DNA of 64,000 nucleotides from Dendrocalamus latiflorus (lineage: Eukaryota; Streptophyta; Magnoliopsida; Poales; Poaceae), in contig CM029622.1 in the NCBI GenBank assembly GCA_017311315.1, positions 16,379,100-16,443,099 on the forward strand, in the 5' to 3' direction. Made by a program: the position numbers and the translations under genes. Below are positions 11,477 through 21,849 of this stretch, one piece after another (within the stretch, counting starts at the first letter, position 1; each line of letters opens with the position of its first letter). The notes beneath the pieces are model-generated. The model had not been told where the DNA came from, searched no databases, and was given only the letters and a program-made list of their open reading frames with translations.

Positions 11477-11894
11477 ATAACTCCGCTCTGTAATCTGCAA
11501 AGAGAGAAACAACATGAGGCTTCAAGCAGCTAGCGCAAGGCAATGTAACATTCTTGAAAACTACAGTACTTCAAAGGCAATGAAATTGATGATGAGAAGA
11601 GCATTGGTGTGTTAGGGAAAGGTGATCTTTTTTTATTCTCCAGATGTAAAAAAATCACCTTTTTTTATTTTTCCAATGTGAATTTATGTTTCATTTTACA
11701 AAATATCCGTGAAAATATGTTTCTTAAAAGAGTATGTATATATAGGATCTGTCTACCTATTATTCGCATGTTATCTTTGAAAAAATCAGTCATTTGTCTG
11801 GACCAACCATCAGATCCAGATCCCCATCCCTCCTCTTTACCCCCACCTGGCTCATCCCCAACGACACACACATTCAAGATCCCCATCTCTCTCC
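11477..11894. other. 3' flank of SCPL copy 1
   Basis: This continues the strong match to copy 2 (46608-46904 then 53436-53570). Short words such as 'caatgaaattgatgatgag' may belong to the 3' untranslated region and poly(A) signal. At 11752-11756 the uninterrupted GATCT is the empty-site counterpart of the copia insertion 46905-53435 in unit 2. Confidence 0.6.
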
Positions 11895-12519
11895 TGTAGG
11901 ATGGTATGACACAATTAGAGGGGGTGAATGATTGTTTCTGTTTTTTATCACCTGAAATTAAAACACAACGCAGAGAAACAAAAGCAAAGCAATCTGAATT
12001 ATCGGATGAAAATAGCGACCACAGACTGCTTGCTCATATGTGCTTGAATAGCCACTGTCGTCCGACTGCTCATCTCGACCACTCGTTACGACCACCATGA
12101 AAGCCCTAAAATCTCAGGCAGTAACCTACAGCATTGCCTGCTTTTATAGGTCAGGGCACAAAGCGTGTTCCACTTGAACACGTCAAACCATGTTCTTATC
12201 CATTGGACACGCAATTCTATCACTTCCTCAAATCAAGGGACTCGAAAACCTTTCTATCATGGGTTTTAACCACCACGCGCAAGTCATGGACTCCATCCAC
12301 AACTCCACACTTCACACATGACAAAGTCTCCAGGATATCCCCTCCTATATCTCCATCGTGCACCATCACCGCGTGCTCTCGCGTGTGCCCGATCACCTCG
12401 CGTGACCACCTGACCGCCTAGACCTCTGATTACCCCCTCCTAATCTCAGTCCTCCTCGTCACCGACCGTAACCGTCTCCACGCCTCCACGCAACATCCAC
12501 CTTTGACCTCCACGTGCTC

Positions 12520-15500
12520 CAGTGGCGTAGCCAGGATTTGTAGCTATGGTGGTCCATTGTCTAAAATTTATTTAACCGCTATAAATTTAACATGTCGGTA
12601 CAGAAGTATATGAATTACGAAATGCAATTAAGGTAAAAAGGACATACGAACTTCATAAAATAGACGAATATAGCTTTCTTAACATAGAATTGAAATATTA
12701 CATACCCATAATAGTTGAAGAACAGTACATCACTACTTCTTCTTCTTGTCAGGCCTGCGCCTTCTAATAGCCATGAAAGTGTTGATGATCTCTTCTTCAC
12801 TCAATTGTAAGAAGATATCCCGCTCAATAAAAGTGACTAGACAATCATCCAGAAGGCTATCACCCATCTTATTTCTCAACTTATTCTTGATAAAGGTCAT
12901 TGCAAAAAATATTCTTTCAACACTTGCGGTAGCCACCGGTAGAAGCAATACCAATTTGATAAGTAAATAGACCCAATGATAAACTTTATCCCTCTTTGTT
13001 TCAACAAGTTTTACTGAGAGGTCAACAAGATTGTATAGGCCTTTGAACATTTCATCTTTTCTCATGTCATCAATAAAGGTTTCAAGTTGCAAGTCGAGTC
13101 TTAGCAAGTCAGAGCTTAAAAAATCATTAGGGTAAAATTCAGCAAGTCTATGTACCTTGTTTGCATCAAAAGAAGCGAAGGAATCCGCTGGATTCAAAGC
13201 AGCCATACAAGTAAGCAACTCCATATTTACCTCATCAAACCGACTGTCAAGCTCTTGACTAATTTTATCAATGACTCCAATATATACTTCTCTTCTGAAG
13301 TGATCATCATTTGTTTGGTTCTGAGCAAAACGTGCTGATCTTCCATACGGCACATAATTATGTTGCATTGCAGGAACTTGAATGCCATGTTTGTTGCAAA
13401 ATATTGTAACCTTTTGAAGAAATGAAACCCACCCTTCAGACCTCATTTGTTGCATTTTACTCTTTGCCAAACTGACAAGTGACATTGCATTAAGAATATC
13501 TTGGTCTCTTCTTTGCAAACACTCAGACAATTCATTTGTGTGTCCAAGAATCTCAAGCATCAAATGAGCACTGAAAATAAAATCAAATGACTCAAGCACT
13601 CCAACCATAGTATGTATTTTTGGCCATTCACCCCTTTGTGATGTATCTTCTCCAAGAGCTATGAGTACATCACGAATTGTGGGATACATAGCAATCATGT
13701 TGACCACGGTTTTATAATGAGAGCCCCACCGAGTCTCACCAGGTCTAGGTAGCCCCATCTCTTGATTTAACCCACTTCCAGATTCTAGTATACCACACTC
13801 AAGTGCTTTCATGACATTGTCATATTGGTGATGTCGAAGCATACCATGACGCTTACAAGAAACACCAACAATATTTAGCAAGAGGGATACTTGATCAAAA
13901 AACCACACACAATCATTATTTCCTTTGGCAACAGCAACAAGAACCAATTGGAGTTGATGTGCAAAACAGTGTACATAATAAGCAGAAGGTGATTCTTTCA
14001 TGATCAAGGTTTTCAGCCCTTTAATCTCTCCTTTCATGTTACTAGCCCCATCATAGCCTTGACCACGGATTTGAGTTATAGTCAAACCATGACTAACTAG
14101 TAAAGATTGAATTGCTTCCTTAAGTGATGAAGAAGTAGTATCATCTACATGAACAATTCCAAGAAACCGCTCACATGGCCTTCCTGATTTATCAACATAA
14201 CGCAAGCAAAGGGCTAGTTGTTCTTTATGAGAGACATCACTAGACTCATCAGCTAAAATTGTATAGTGATCTTCACCAATTTCCTTAATGATTTGATCTC
14301 TAGTCTCCATAGCACAACATTGAATAATTTCTTTTTGTATGTCTGGGCTAGTCAATGTGCAATTACCTGGAGCATTCTTCAAAACAAACTTGTCTACCTC
14401 TTCATTATTTGCTGCAAGCCACTTCAAAAGTTCAATGAAGTTCCCTCTGTTGCTAGACTCTTCACTTTCATCATGCCCACGTAATGCCAATCCTTGCTGC
14501 AAAAGAAACTTTAAACATCTAAGTGAATAAGTCAACCTGATCTTGTAGAGACGTCGCTCCTCATTATCCACCTTCACAATTTTATCATCAATTGCTCCAT
14601 GGGGAGTCATAAATAAGTTGTATCTTTCTTGAGCTGCGTTGTGAGCACTTGTTACACCACCCACATGTAAATAAAGTGCATCATTTCTATTCCAATTTCT
14701 CCAACCACCTTCAACAAATGCAGATTTCTTAGTTTTCTCCTTTGCAAACAAGTAGCACACAAAGCAAAATGCAGCTTCCTTCTTGATACTATATTCAATC
14801 CAAGGATATTTATAAAACCATATAGGATTGAATTGCCTATCCCTATTTCCGATTTTTCTACTTTCAAATTCATGTGCATAAGGTTGGAATGGGCCTTTAA
14901 TAATATATGATCGTCGAACTGCATCTTGATCATTGACGGGATAATTTGCAATGGATTGCCTCTCCCCTGGATCAAGTGGAAGTCGACTGATATCATAAAC
15001 CGGTTCTTTTTCAGCGACTGGAGGTGGACTTGGAGGCATTGGAGTTGGAGTCACATTTTCTTCAATCACTCTATCTTGATCCGATCCACCTTCTTGTTCT
15101 TCAATTTGCTCTTCTGGAACAGCTGCAGCCACGGAAGGAGATGGAGAAGAAGCCTTCTTCTTTGATGCATATTTCTGAAAAAGAGAGGCAATATCACCAC
15201 TCCTCTTCATGTTTTAACAAATCTGCAAGAGAATTATATAAAGTTTCAATTTACCAAACCAATAATCTAATACTGCAAAAAAACATATAATTGAAATTAA
15301 ATCAGTTTTACATACCCTGTAGGCCTGTGCACTTTTCCTGTTCGTGGCTTATCACCGTTGATCCTGGCTTCTATTTTGCTTTGTCGCTAGCCGCTAGGCC
15401 GCTAGGGGAGAAATTAGAGAAGCTAAAAGAGTGAAAGGAAAAGGAGAAACGTGAGTACAGAGTACGTGACTAAAACAGTAGAGATTTTTGTATGATCTGT

Positions 15501-16220
15501 TGTAACAGAACAGCTGCTATTTTTGGTACTGTTCATCATCCGGCACTTCTATATAGTATATATACAGAGCAATCCCCTGCTGCTTGCAGTGAGGAAACTC
15601 CCTCTATTCCTCCGGCTCTCTTCTCCAATCTATAACAAGCCTAATTCTCTTATAACTCCGACCTGAATTCAATTCAATTCGAATTCGCAATATTGGAGCT
15701 TGACTTGAGAGTATGCACTCTGAAATGCAGCATATGCGACTTTCTTAGTATGAAAGTTCGTCACAATCTACTACACACCAAAGCACTCAGAAATCATTAC
15801 AGGTTATTGCTGTATCCATTTGCAAGCTAGTTCATGATGGGCTGATGCCAGTGGAAGAGGAAAAAAAGCATTGTTGGAATTGAACGAATTAAAATACATA
15901 AACAAACTGCCGAAGACCATCTCACCTGCCATGACATTGTAACTTATCCAAAATAACATCAAAGGTTAGTAGCCAGAAGGTCGCCCGCCCCACGGCTGCA
16001 TACATACGATTTTTGTGCCTGTATACATATGTAGTTTCAGAACGCAGAAGCCAGAAGGTCGCTGGGAGGGAGCCACCGATTTTTGTGGGCTGCATCTGCG
16101 TGGGAAGGCGTGGTCATATTAGCTGTATACAGGTATGCGGACTCTATTCAATGGGCTTTGGTTGGACCGAGCGCAGGGTGGTCCGCGGCCCACAGGGACC
16201 ACCCTGTAGCTCCGCCCCTG
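12520..16220 (-). mobile_element. Complete autonomous-type hAT transposon (TTF/DUF4371 class)
   Basis: This is a 3701-bp element with imperfect terminal inverted repeats: CAGTGGCGTAGCCA at the left and CAGGGGCGGAGCTA at the right end read inward. It is flanked by a perfect 8-bp duplication ACGTGCTC (12512-12519 and 16221-16228). The sister LTR B near 26391-26410 has the site uninterrupted (cacgtgctctagcacgag). It contains one long transposase frame (12733-15210). The perfect duplication and open frame suggest a young insertion. It sits inside LTR A, so it postdates that retrotransposon. Confidence 0.92.
12733..15210 (-). CDS. hAT transposase, TTF zinc-finger/DUF4371 type, 825 residues
   Basis: Nuclear cut-and-paste transposase acting on the element's own ends. 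From the N terminus: a basic Ser-rich start (MKRSGDIASLFQKYASKKKA). Next is a TTF-type zinc-finger region at about 115-200, with WFYKYPWIEYS and FCFVCYLF. The DUF4371/RNase-H-like core follows, with the first acidic site in ILADESSD and the second in GQGYDGASNM, then the hAT C-x2-H signature in VHCFAHQ. A C-terminal hAT dimerisation domain at about 740-805 contains LLLPVATASVERIFFAM and KNKLRNKMGDSLLDDCL. The usual ERSFSAM core reads ERIFFAM, a mild deviation. The frame is uninterrupted and intronless from the first ATG. Length is normal for the class. It is probably functional or recently so. Confidence 0.88.
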   Translation of the reverse strand: MKRSGDIASLFQKYASKKKASSPSPSVAAAVPEEQIEEQEGGSDQDRVIEENVTPTPMPPSPPPVAEKEPVYDISRLPLDPGERQSIANYPVNDQDAVRRSYIIKGPFQPYAHEFESRKIGNRDRQFNPIWFYKYPWIEYSIKKEAAFCFVCYLFAKEKTKKSAFVEGGWRNWNRNDALYLHVGGVTSAHNAAQERYNLFMTPHGAIDDKIVKVDNEERRLYKIRLTYSLRCLKFLLQQGLALRGHDESEESSNRGNFIELLKWLAANNEEVDKFVLKNAPGNCTLTSPDIQKEIIQCCAMETRDQIIKEIGEDHYTILADESSDVSHKEQLALCLRYVDKSGRPCERFLGIVHVDDTTSSSLKEAIQSLLVSHGLTITQIRGQGYDGASNMKGEIKGLKTLIMKESPSAYYVHCFAHQLQLVLVAVAKGNNDCVWFFDQVSLLLNIVGVSCKRHGMLRHHQYDNVMKALECGILESGSGLNQEMGLPRPGETRWGSHYKTVVNMIAMYPTIRDVLIALGEDTSQRGEWPKIHTMVGVLESFDFIFSAHLMLEILGHTNELSECLQRRDQDILNAMSLVSLAKSKMQQMRSEGWVSFLQKVTIFCNKHGIQVPAMQHNYVPYGRSARFAQNQTNDDHFRREVYIGVIDKISQELDSRFDEVNMELLTCMAALNPADSFASFDANKVHRLAEFYPNDFLSSDLLRLDLQLETFIDDMRKDEMFKGLYNLVDLSVKLVETKRDKVYHWVYLLIKLVLLLPVATASVERIFFAMTFIKNKLRNKMGDSLLDDCLVTFIERDIFLQLSEEEIINTFMAIRRRRPDKKKK

Positions 16221-17329
16221 ACGTGCTCCAGCATGAGATTGACCAGCTCGCGTGACATCCTGACCACCTGGACCTCAGATTACCCCCTCCTAATCCCAGT
16301 TCTCCTCATCACTAACCCTGGCCGCCTTTATGCCCACCTACCCATGCAAAGACGAAAGAAACTCTCTCCTAGTACATGTTCTCCCCAACTTGACCATGAT
16401 CAACACACATAAGCAAAACACACCCTTGTTTATCCCCAGACAAGAACCAAACCATCTACAACCATCCTCAAGATCGTTTACGATCGTACAGTCTATCGCT
16501 AACTGGAACAAACCTTCAGACCACCCAACACGACCGCTAACTCCGAGTACTCGTAACCCACAAGTACTCGGAAACCACACGCACTGCTACTGACCAACTA
16601 GCGAGTACCGACTACCAAGTATCAATCAGAAATCACAGCCGTAACACGTACTCAAAGCCTACAAGTATAGACAACATTTCGACACTCGACCGCTTACCAC
16701 GATCGTGAAACCACTTCTATCGAGTACCAAGTCCTCCGACTACGAGTACCTTAATCCTTGAGTACCCACCTGGTATTGCAGCAACGACAATTCATCATCG
16801 ACCACCACACACCGACTAGTCAATCACTGGCCCAACATGAGTAATTGACGTACTCGAAGATCCCAAGAGTGAAGCACTCGTATCGACAATGAAGTCTACG
16901 AGTACCGACCGTGAAGCCTACGACAACCGATCGCTAAGCCTCTGACTACCAAAGACAGAACAACAGACTATAAAATCTACAAGTATCAACAAGACTGCCA
17001 AATCTACGACCATGAAAGCAATCTGCAAAACCTACGACCAACGACCGCAAAGCTCTCGACTATCGACCAATAAAACCTTCGACTATCGAGTACGACCAGT
17101 AAAGTTTACGACTATCATGTACTGTAGCTACGACCATAAAAGCAATCTGCAAAACCTGCGACCACCGACCGCAAAGCCCTCGACTATCGACTAGTAAAAC
17201 CTTCGACTATCAAGTATGACCAGTAAAGTCTACGACTACAAGTACTGTAGCCACGACTAAGAAAATGTACTATAGCTATGATTACCTGTCGTGATCGTAA
17301 GGTCGAAGTCGTGCTACCGTGGTCAAAGC

Positions 17330-17800
17330 CAGACGTGGTCAAAAGCTACCATGGTAGTAAGCCTGACGTGGTTGAAAGATGCCATGGTTGTAAGCCAAAC
17401 GTAGTTGACAGCTTCCGTGGTTGAAAGCTGGGCGTGGTCGAAAACTGCTGTGGTCGAAGCCAGCTGTAGTCGTAGTCGTCTTCATGCCATGGTCGAAGTC
17501 TGCCATAGTCATAGTCGTGTTCATGCTGTGGTCGAAGTCTGCCGTAGTTGAAGTCGTGTTCATGCCGTGGTCGAAGTCTACCGTAGTCAAAGTCGTGTTC
17601 ATATGTGGTCAAAGTCTGCCATAGTCAAAGTCATGTTCATGTCGTGCTTGAAGTTTGCCATAGTTGAAGTCGTGTTCATGCTATGGTCGAAATGTGCCAT
17701 AGTCGAATTCGTGTTCATGCTGTGGTCGAAGTATGCCATAGTCGAAAGCTGTCGTGGTCGTAAGAGTGTTCGTAGTGCTGTGGTTGGAGCATGCCATGGT
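17330..17800 (+). repeat. 39-bp minisatellite within LTR A
   Basis: Degenerate tandem units of about 39 bp, e.g. 'catggtcgaagtctgcc' followed by 'atagtcgaagtcgtgttcat'. Because 39 is divisible by three, both strands keep open frames encoding 13-residue periodic peptides. These frames are artefacts of periodicity. The same array is in LTR B (27340-27790). Confidence 0.8.
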
Positions 17801-18046
17801 CGTAAACTAATACAGGAGCCGACTAAGAGCACTCAAAGCAGAGCACAAACACTCGAGGGCAAAGCCTTTGACTACAACCGACCAAGTCTTTCACAAACGC
17901 AAAATCCAAAGTAAACCAAATGTCAATTATTCATTATCTCTTTATTTACCAAATGTTTTGTCAATTATTCATCATCTCTTTACTTACCAAATGTTTTGTC
18001 AATTATTCACCATCTCTTTATTTACGACCATCCATATGGTCTAACA

Positions 18047-18756
18047 ATCTCCTCCTTGATGTATACATTGACAACACTTTAAAAATTCTCAAATGATTTG
18101 TGTTTTGAAAGAGAAGTAAAATTCGTAAACACAACAAGCACTCGACAGACACTCCAATTCAAAATCATCAAGATTTTTCCAATTCAAAATCTATCTCCCC
18201 TTACTTCAATTTCTCCCCCTTTAGTAATATAATCATCAAAAAAAATTTAGAGAGAGAGAACAATTCTAGGAAGGAGCAATGAGAGAAAAGATCAAGAAGC
18301 TTTGGAGATTATCAAAATCAATTTGTATTTATATTTTGACCAAGCTATCATTGTGAGTAGAGCTTCCTAGATTATATAAAGTCATATATCATATAGCTAG
18401 ATCGAAAACTAGTCTTTTAGCACAATTAGACAATTTAAATCAACGACAGGCATATCATCAATGACTAAACCAATTATAAAGAGCTCAATGAGATATCACA
18501 ACAAAAAGTCAAAGCCTAAAATTAAAGCAACATTAAATCTAGACAGGCTAGCAGTCTCATAAACAATCTATTACTTCACACTAGATTTTTAGACATGTGG
18601 CATGCTTGTAGCATACTTCTTTTCATAATGCTATCTTTGTAAAAAACTTCTTTTTGAATGGTGGCATGCTTGAAGCATACTTCTTTTTATTTGTGCACTT
18701 TTTGTGCTTTTCCTTTTGTTTAACCATGGCATGCTTGAGAATGTTTTGTACAAAAA
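18047..18756 (-). other. 3' internal region of the minus-strand copia-type element
   Basis: Non-coding internal sequence next to the polypurine tract. Its first 250 bp (to 'gagaaaagatcaag' near 18300) are repeated at 28045-28303 beside LTR B. No reverse transcriptase or integrase motifs are visible. Confidence 0.6.
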
Positions 18757-19074
18757 TACAGAAATATACCTGTAGCAACATCTTTTATACAAATAGGCTC
18801 CAGTCGCCCAACGGGAGGGCGATTGGAGCTAGTCGCCCAACGGAGAAGTGACACGCGGACAATATGGTAACGGTTGGGCGAATAATTACTGTTGCTCGAG
18901 CGTTGGGCGACTGGAGCTCCAATCGCCGAACGGTTGGGCGACTGGAGCTCCAATCGCCGAACGGTTGGGCGACTAGAGCTCCAGTCGCCCAACGGTCGGG
19001 CGACAGGGGGCTTTAAAAAGGGTCGTGCGCTCGGCCGTCGTCGCCCCACAGACACAGCAAACCAGTTGCTCGGT

Positions 19075-19200
19075 CGAGAGAAGAAAAGAGAGGAGAAGAG
19101 GGGAAGAGGAGAGGAAGGAGGGGGAGAAGAGAAGAGGAGAGGAGGAGGAGAGGAGAGGGAGGAAGGAGGAGTGGGAGGGGAGGAGAGGAAGAATCAGATC
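19075..19200 (+). repeat. Purine-rich (GAGGA)n low-complexity tract
   Basis: A run of gaggagaagaggggaagag-type words just after the left inverted end of the Mutator-like element. It is probably the 5' leader of the plant-mobile-domain gene. No coding significance is assigned. Confidence 0.6.
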
Positions 19201-19564
19201 CAGGTATTTTTATTTGGTATATTGTATTTGCAGTACATTTGCAGTATATTGTAGAGTGGGAGGGGAGGAGAGGCAGACGATTACCAGGTCTCGCGCCACT
19301 TGGAGGCGTACTTGTTGTGGCTGTTTGGTTGGGTGCTCTTCACCACCAGCCATGGCAACACTGTCGACACGTGCCTCATCGCTCATGCTAGGGCGATTGC
19401 GGACGACGAGGCTCCCCAGGCAAGCTAGGGATAGGCCGCACTTGCCGCGACCTACCGTGGCCTGTGCAATGCGTGCTCGAGGACCAAGACGAACTTGGTC
19501 CTCGCGGGTTGTCCACTGCTACTGCAACTATGGTTGTTCAAGCGCTTCAGCCTCGGACGACTTT

Positions 19565-21337
19565 TGCTAGATGACATGAGTCCGTATGGGGCAGAGATGT
19601 ACCCTGGGGGAGACGTCGACCGGCCGACAATGGGTTCTATCTGGTGTCGTCGATGGGTAAGTATTATGATAATCAGTTATTTCCTTTGAATTAACGATGG
19701 TCGTACGTAACAACTGTTCTTCCTTGCAGGTACAGTTCGCTCACGTGCAGGTCACGCAGGCGTATCTGCCCTTTGTGGAGCAGTTCAACTGCCTCACAGC
19801 CGACGATGTGCGCTGGGAGCCGTACTCACCGACGGCACTGCAGGACCGTGCTCCTGATGGGCTATCCACACCGTACTGGCGTGACCGAGCTTTCTAGCTG
19901 ATGCGCCGGAAGCTCATGTACGATATCTTCATAGAGGACTATGTGGCCCAGCGAGTGATGCAACAGTTTCGTCTATGTCAGGCGCTTCCTGTACCAGTCG
20001 GACCACCGCTCCCGCAGAGCGTGCACGCGTGAGTGACCGCTTGTCATAAATGTGTACATACTTACTACTCTATTTGCATGTACTAACGAAAATGGTCTTA
20101 TAGCAGGCACTCTAGAAAGGGAGTTAAACGTGGCATAGACTGGACGACGAAGATGCAGGAGTGGATTGCACAGTGGGAGAGTGCGCTTGACGACCGCGTG
20201 GAGGAGGACCGCCCCTACGACAGTAGGGACTATGCGGAATACTTGCGTTGGTACCAGGGGAGGACACGTACGAGGCTCGTACATGTCGTTGACCCGCTCA
20301 CTACACACGTCACTGCTCTGACAGACACGTATCCCGCGCACCTCGTGCGGGACGCTCACCTCGCGGTACGTTACACGTAATTTTTAAAGATTCCCTAATG
20401 GCAATGTCGCTTCGATGATTGACCTTTTCATGTCTTTTCCTTCAGGCTAACGTCGGTACTTCGATCTGGAGGGAGTCCTTCACTATGCTGGATAGGCTCA
20501 CCGCAGGTGCGGAGGTGACCCACGAGGAGAACGTGAGCGCTTGGCATCGGATGGAGGCCTGGGGTAGACGTATCGTAGCCCTGCTGACCTACACGAGGCT
20601 ACCGGTGGTCTCCATAGCCACACCTAGTGCATAGACGGTTCGTCCACCGGTGCCACCCTGACCGGCGTGGCACTACTCCGGAGGTTCTACGTGGGCACGT
20701 CCTACACCATCTCACCCGGACGAGGCTAGGGGCTATGCCTGGGGACGGCCTCGTACACCGCCAGGGCTGCTGGTCACGCGTCCTCCACACATCCCCAGCT
20801 TCCCCACGCAGGGGGTGTACTTCGTGCCATACGTCCCTCCTGCAGACGCGATGGCACCAACTGAGGGTACAGATTGTCGGATCTCACTTTTATCCCAATG
20901 TTTTATGTAACAAACTAATGATATTACTATTGCAGGTCTTTTTTGCCTCAAGCAGGGATATGGATTCTCCCTAGGCCTGGACGATCCAGACTAGTACTTT
21001 TCAGACTGGCCTGGGCTGGCGTCCGGCTCTGCACCTCGGGGCACACCACCAGAGGTTCTCCCCGGGAGTGCCCTCACCGGTGCACCGGAGGGCACACAGG
21101 CAATGGTGCAGCCTACTCCACCAGCTCAGTGGTGGGTGTGACGGTCTCCTGAGCATCTTACGTTGTGTGAGCGTCGTCACCCGTTGCAGCGAAGGACGGC
21201 CAAGCGGGGCCGTATGGGAGGACGCGGATGCGGAGACGGAGGAGGCCAGGGTGGCGATGGAGGGGATGCTGGGGATGTTGTTGGGGATAGTAGTGCTCAT
21301 TGTACATTATTTGTTCATGTACTATTTACGTAGTTAA
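19565..21337 (+). pseudogene. Plant mobile domain (PMD/MAIN-like) transposon gene, inactivated
   Basis: Exon-like blocks with good splice sites: one ending 19656 (G|GTAAGT); 19730-20028; 20107-20365; one beginning 20446. Exon 2 gives QAYLPFVEQFNCLTADDVRW and EPYSPTALQDRAPDGLS, then RRKLMYDIFIEDYVAQRVM and QQFRLCQALPVPV. Exon 3 gives EWIAQWESALDDRVEEDRPY. These are hallmarks of the plant mobile domain, found in MAIN/MAIL proteins and as a passenger of Mutator-like and other plant elements. A TAG at 19895-19897 interrupts the domain at DRAF*LMRRK. More stops follow exon 4, and a Gly/Arg-rich tail (GGRGCGDGGGQGG-like) is near 21220-21280. The upstream domain half (19300-19560) is also broken. 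It is non-functional. Confidence 0.7.
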
Positions 21338-21849
21338 CTTTTACTTGTCCTGTGACGAGCTTAATTGTACTTCTCCTTACCTTCTCGACACGCACAACGA
21401 ACGAACAGTGATATCACTTCTACTTCACTGTACACTATTTTATCCATATACAAATTCTCAGTAATATCACAATATCACTTACCATCGTATGTATCGATCG
21501 TTCTAAGGTCAATCGTTCTTAAAAAAAATTTCCCAATTTTTGTTGTGCACCTACAATATACAATGAACATAAACTTTTATTACAAATCGAGCAGATTATT
21601 TTCCACTTATAAACTATAAAATTTACAAAATGTACAAAATTCACGGGGGCCAGAGCTCTAGTCGTCCCCTGGGTAGGCAACAGAGCTCCATTCGCCTGAC
21701 CCTCGGGCGACTGGAGCTATGTCGCTTGGCTATTGGGCGATTGGCTCCAGTCGCCCTCCCGTTGGATGACTGGAGCCTATTTGTGTGACAAATATTGCCA
21801 TGGGTATATTTCTGTACTTTCGAATAAAAATAGATTATTCGTACAAAAA

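Larger units (their letters stand above)
11895..18046 (-). mobile_element. LTR A (3' LTR) of a minus-strand copia-type element, split by a hAT
   Basis: On the minus strand this starts TGTTAGACCATATGG and ends ATCCTACA (read 18046 down to 11895), a TG...CA LTR. Without the 3.7-kb hAT (12520-16220 plus one copy of its duplication) the LTR is about 2.44 kb. It pairs with LTR B at 25412-28044. Just inside it, at 18047-18060, the minus strand reads aaggaggagat, a good polypurine tract before the 3' LTR. It contains a 39-bp minisatellite (17330-17800) and repeated cgagtac/ctacgac words. It is present in unit 1 only. Confidence 0.8.
18757..21840 (+). mobile_element. Mutator-like element carrying a plant-mobile-domain gene
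   Basis: About 3.08 kb bounded by GTACAAAAA at 18748-18756 and again at 21841-21849, a 9-bp duplication as in Mutator-like elements. Long terminal inverted sequences are obvious. 'tacagaaatatacc' and 'acaaataggctccagtcgcc' near the left end reappear inverted at 21660-21820. Subterminal 'ggcgactggagct' words repeat several times at both ends. The right inverted repeat starts about 24 bp inside the duplication, so the exact right end is uncertain. It is inserted in the internal region of the retroelement between LTR A and LTR B. Confidence 0.65.

Noticed and set aside
17330..17800. CRISPR-like regularly spaced repeats
   Set aside because: Repeats are contiguous 39-bp units with substitutions and no unique spacers, in a plant LTR.
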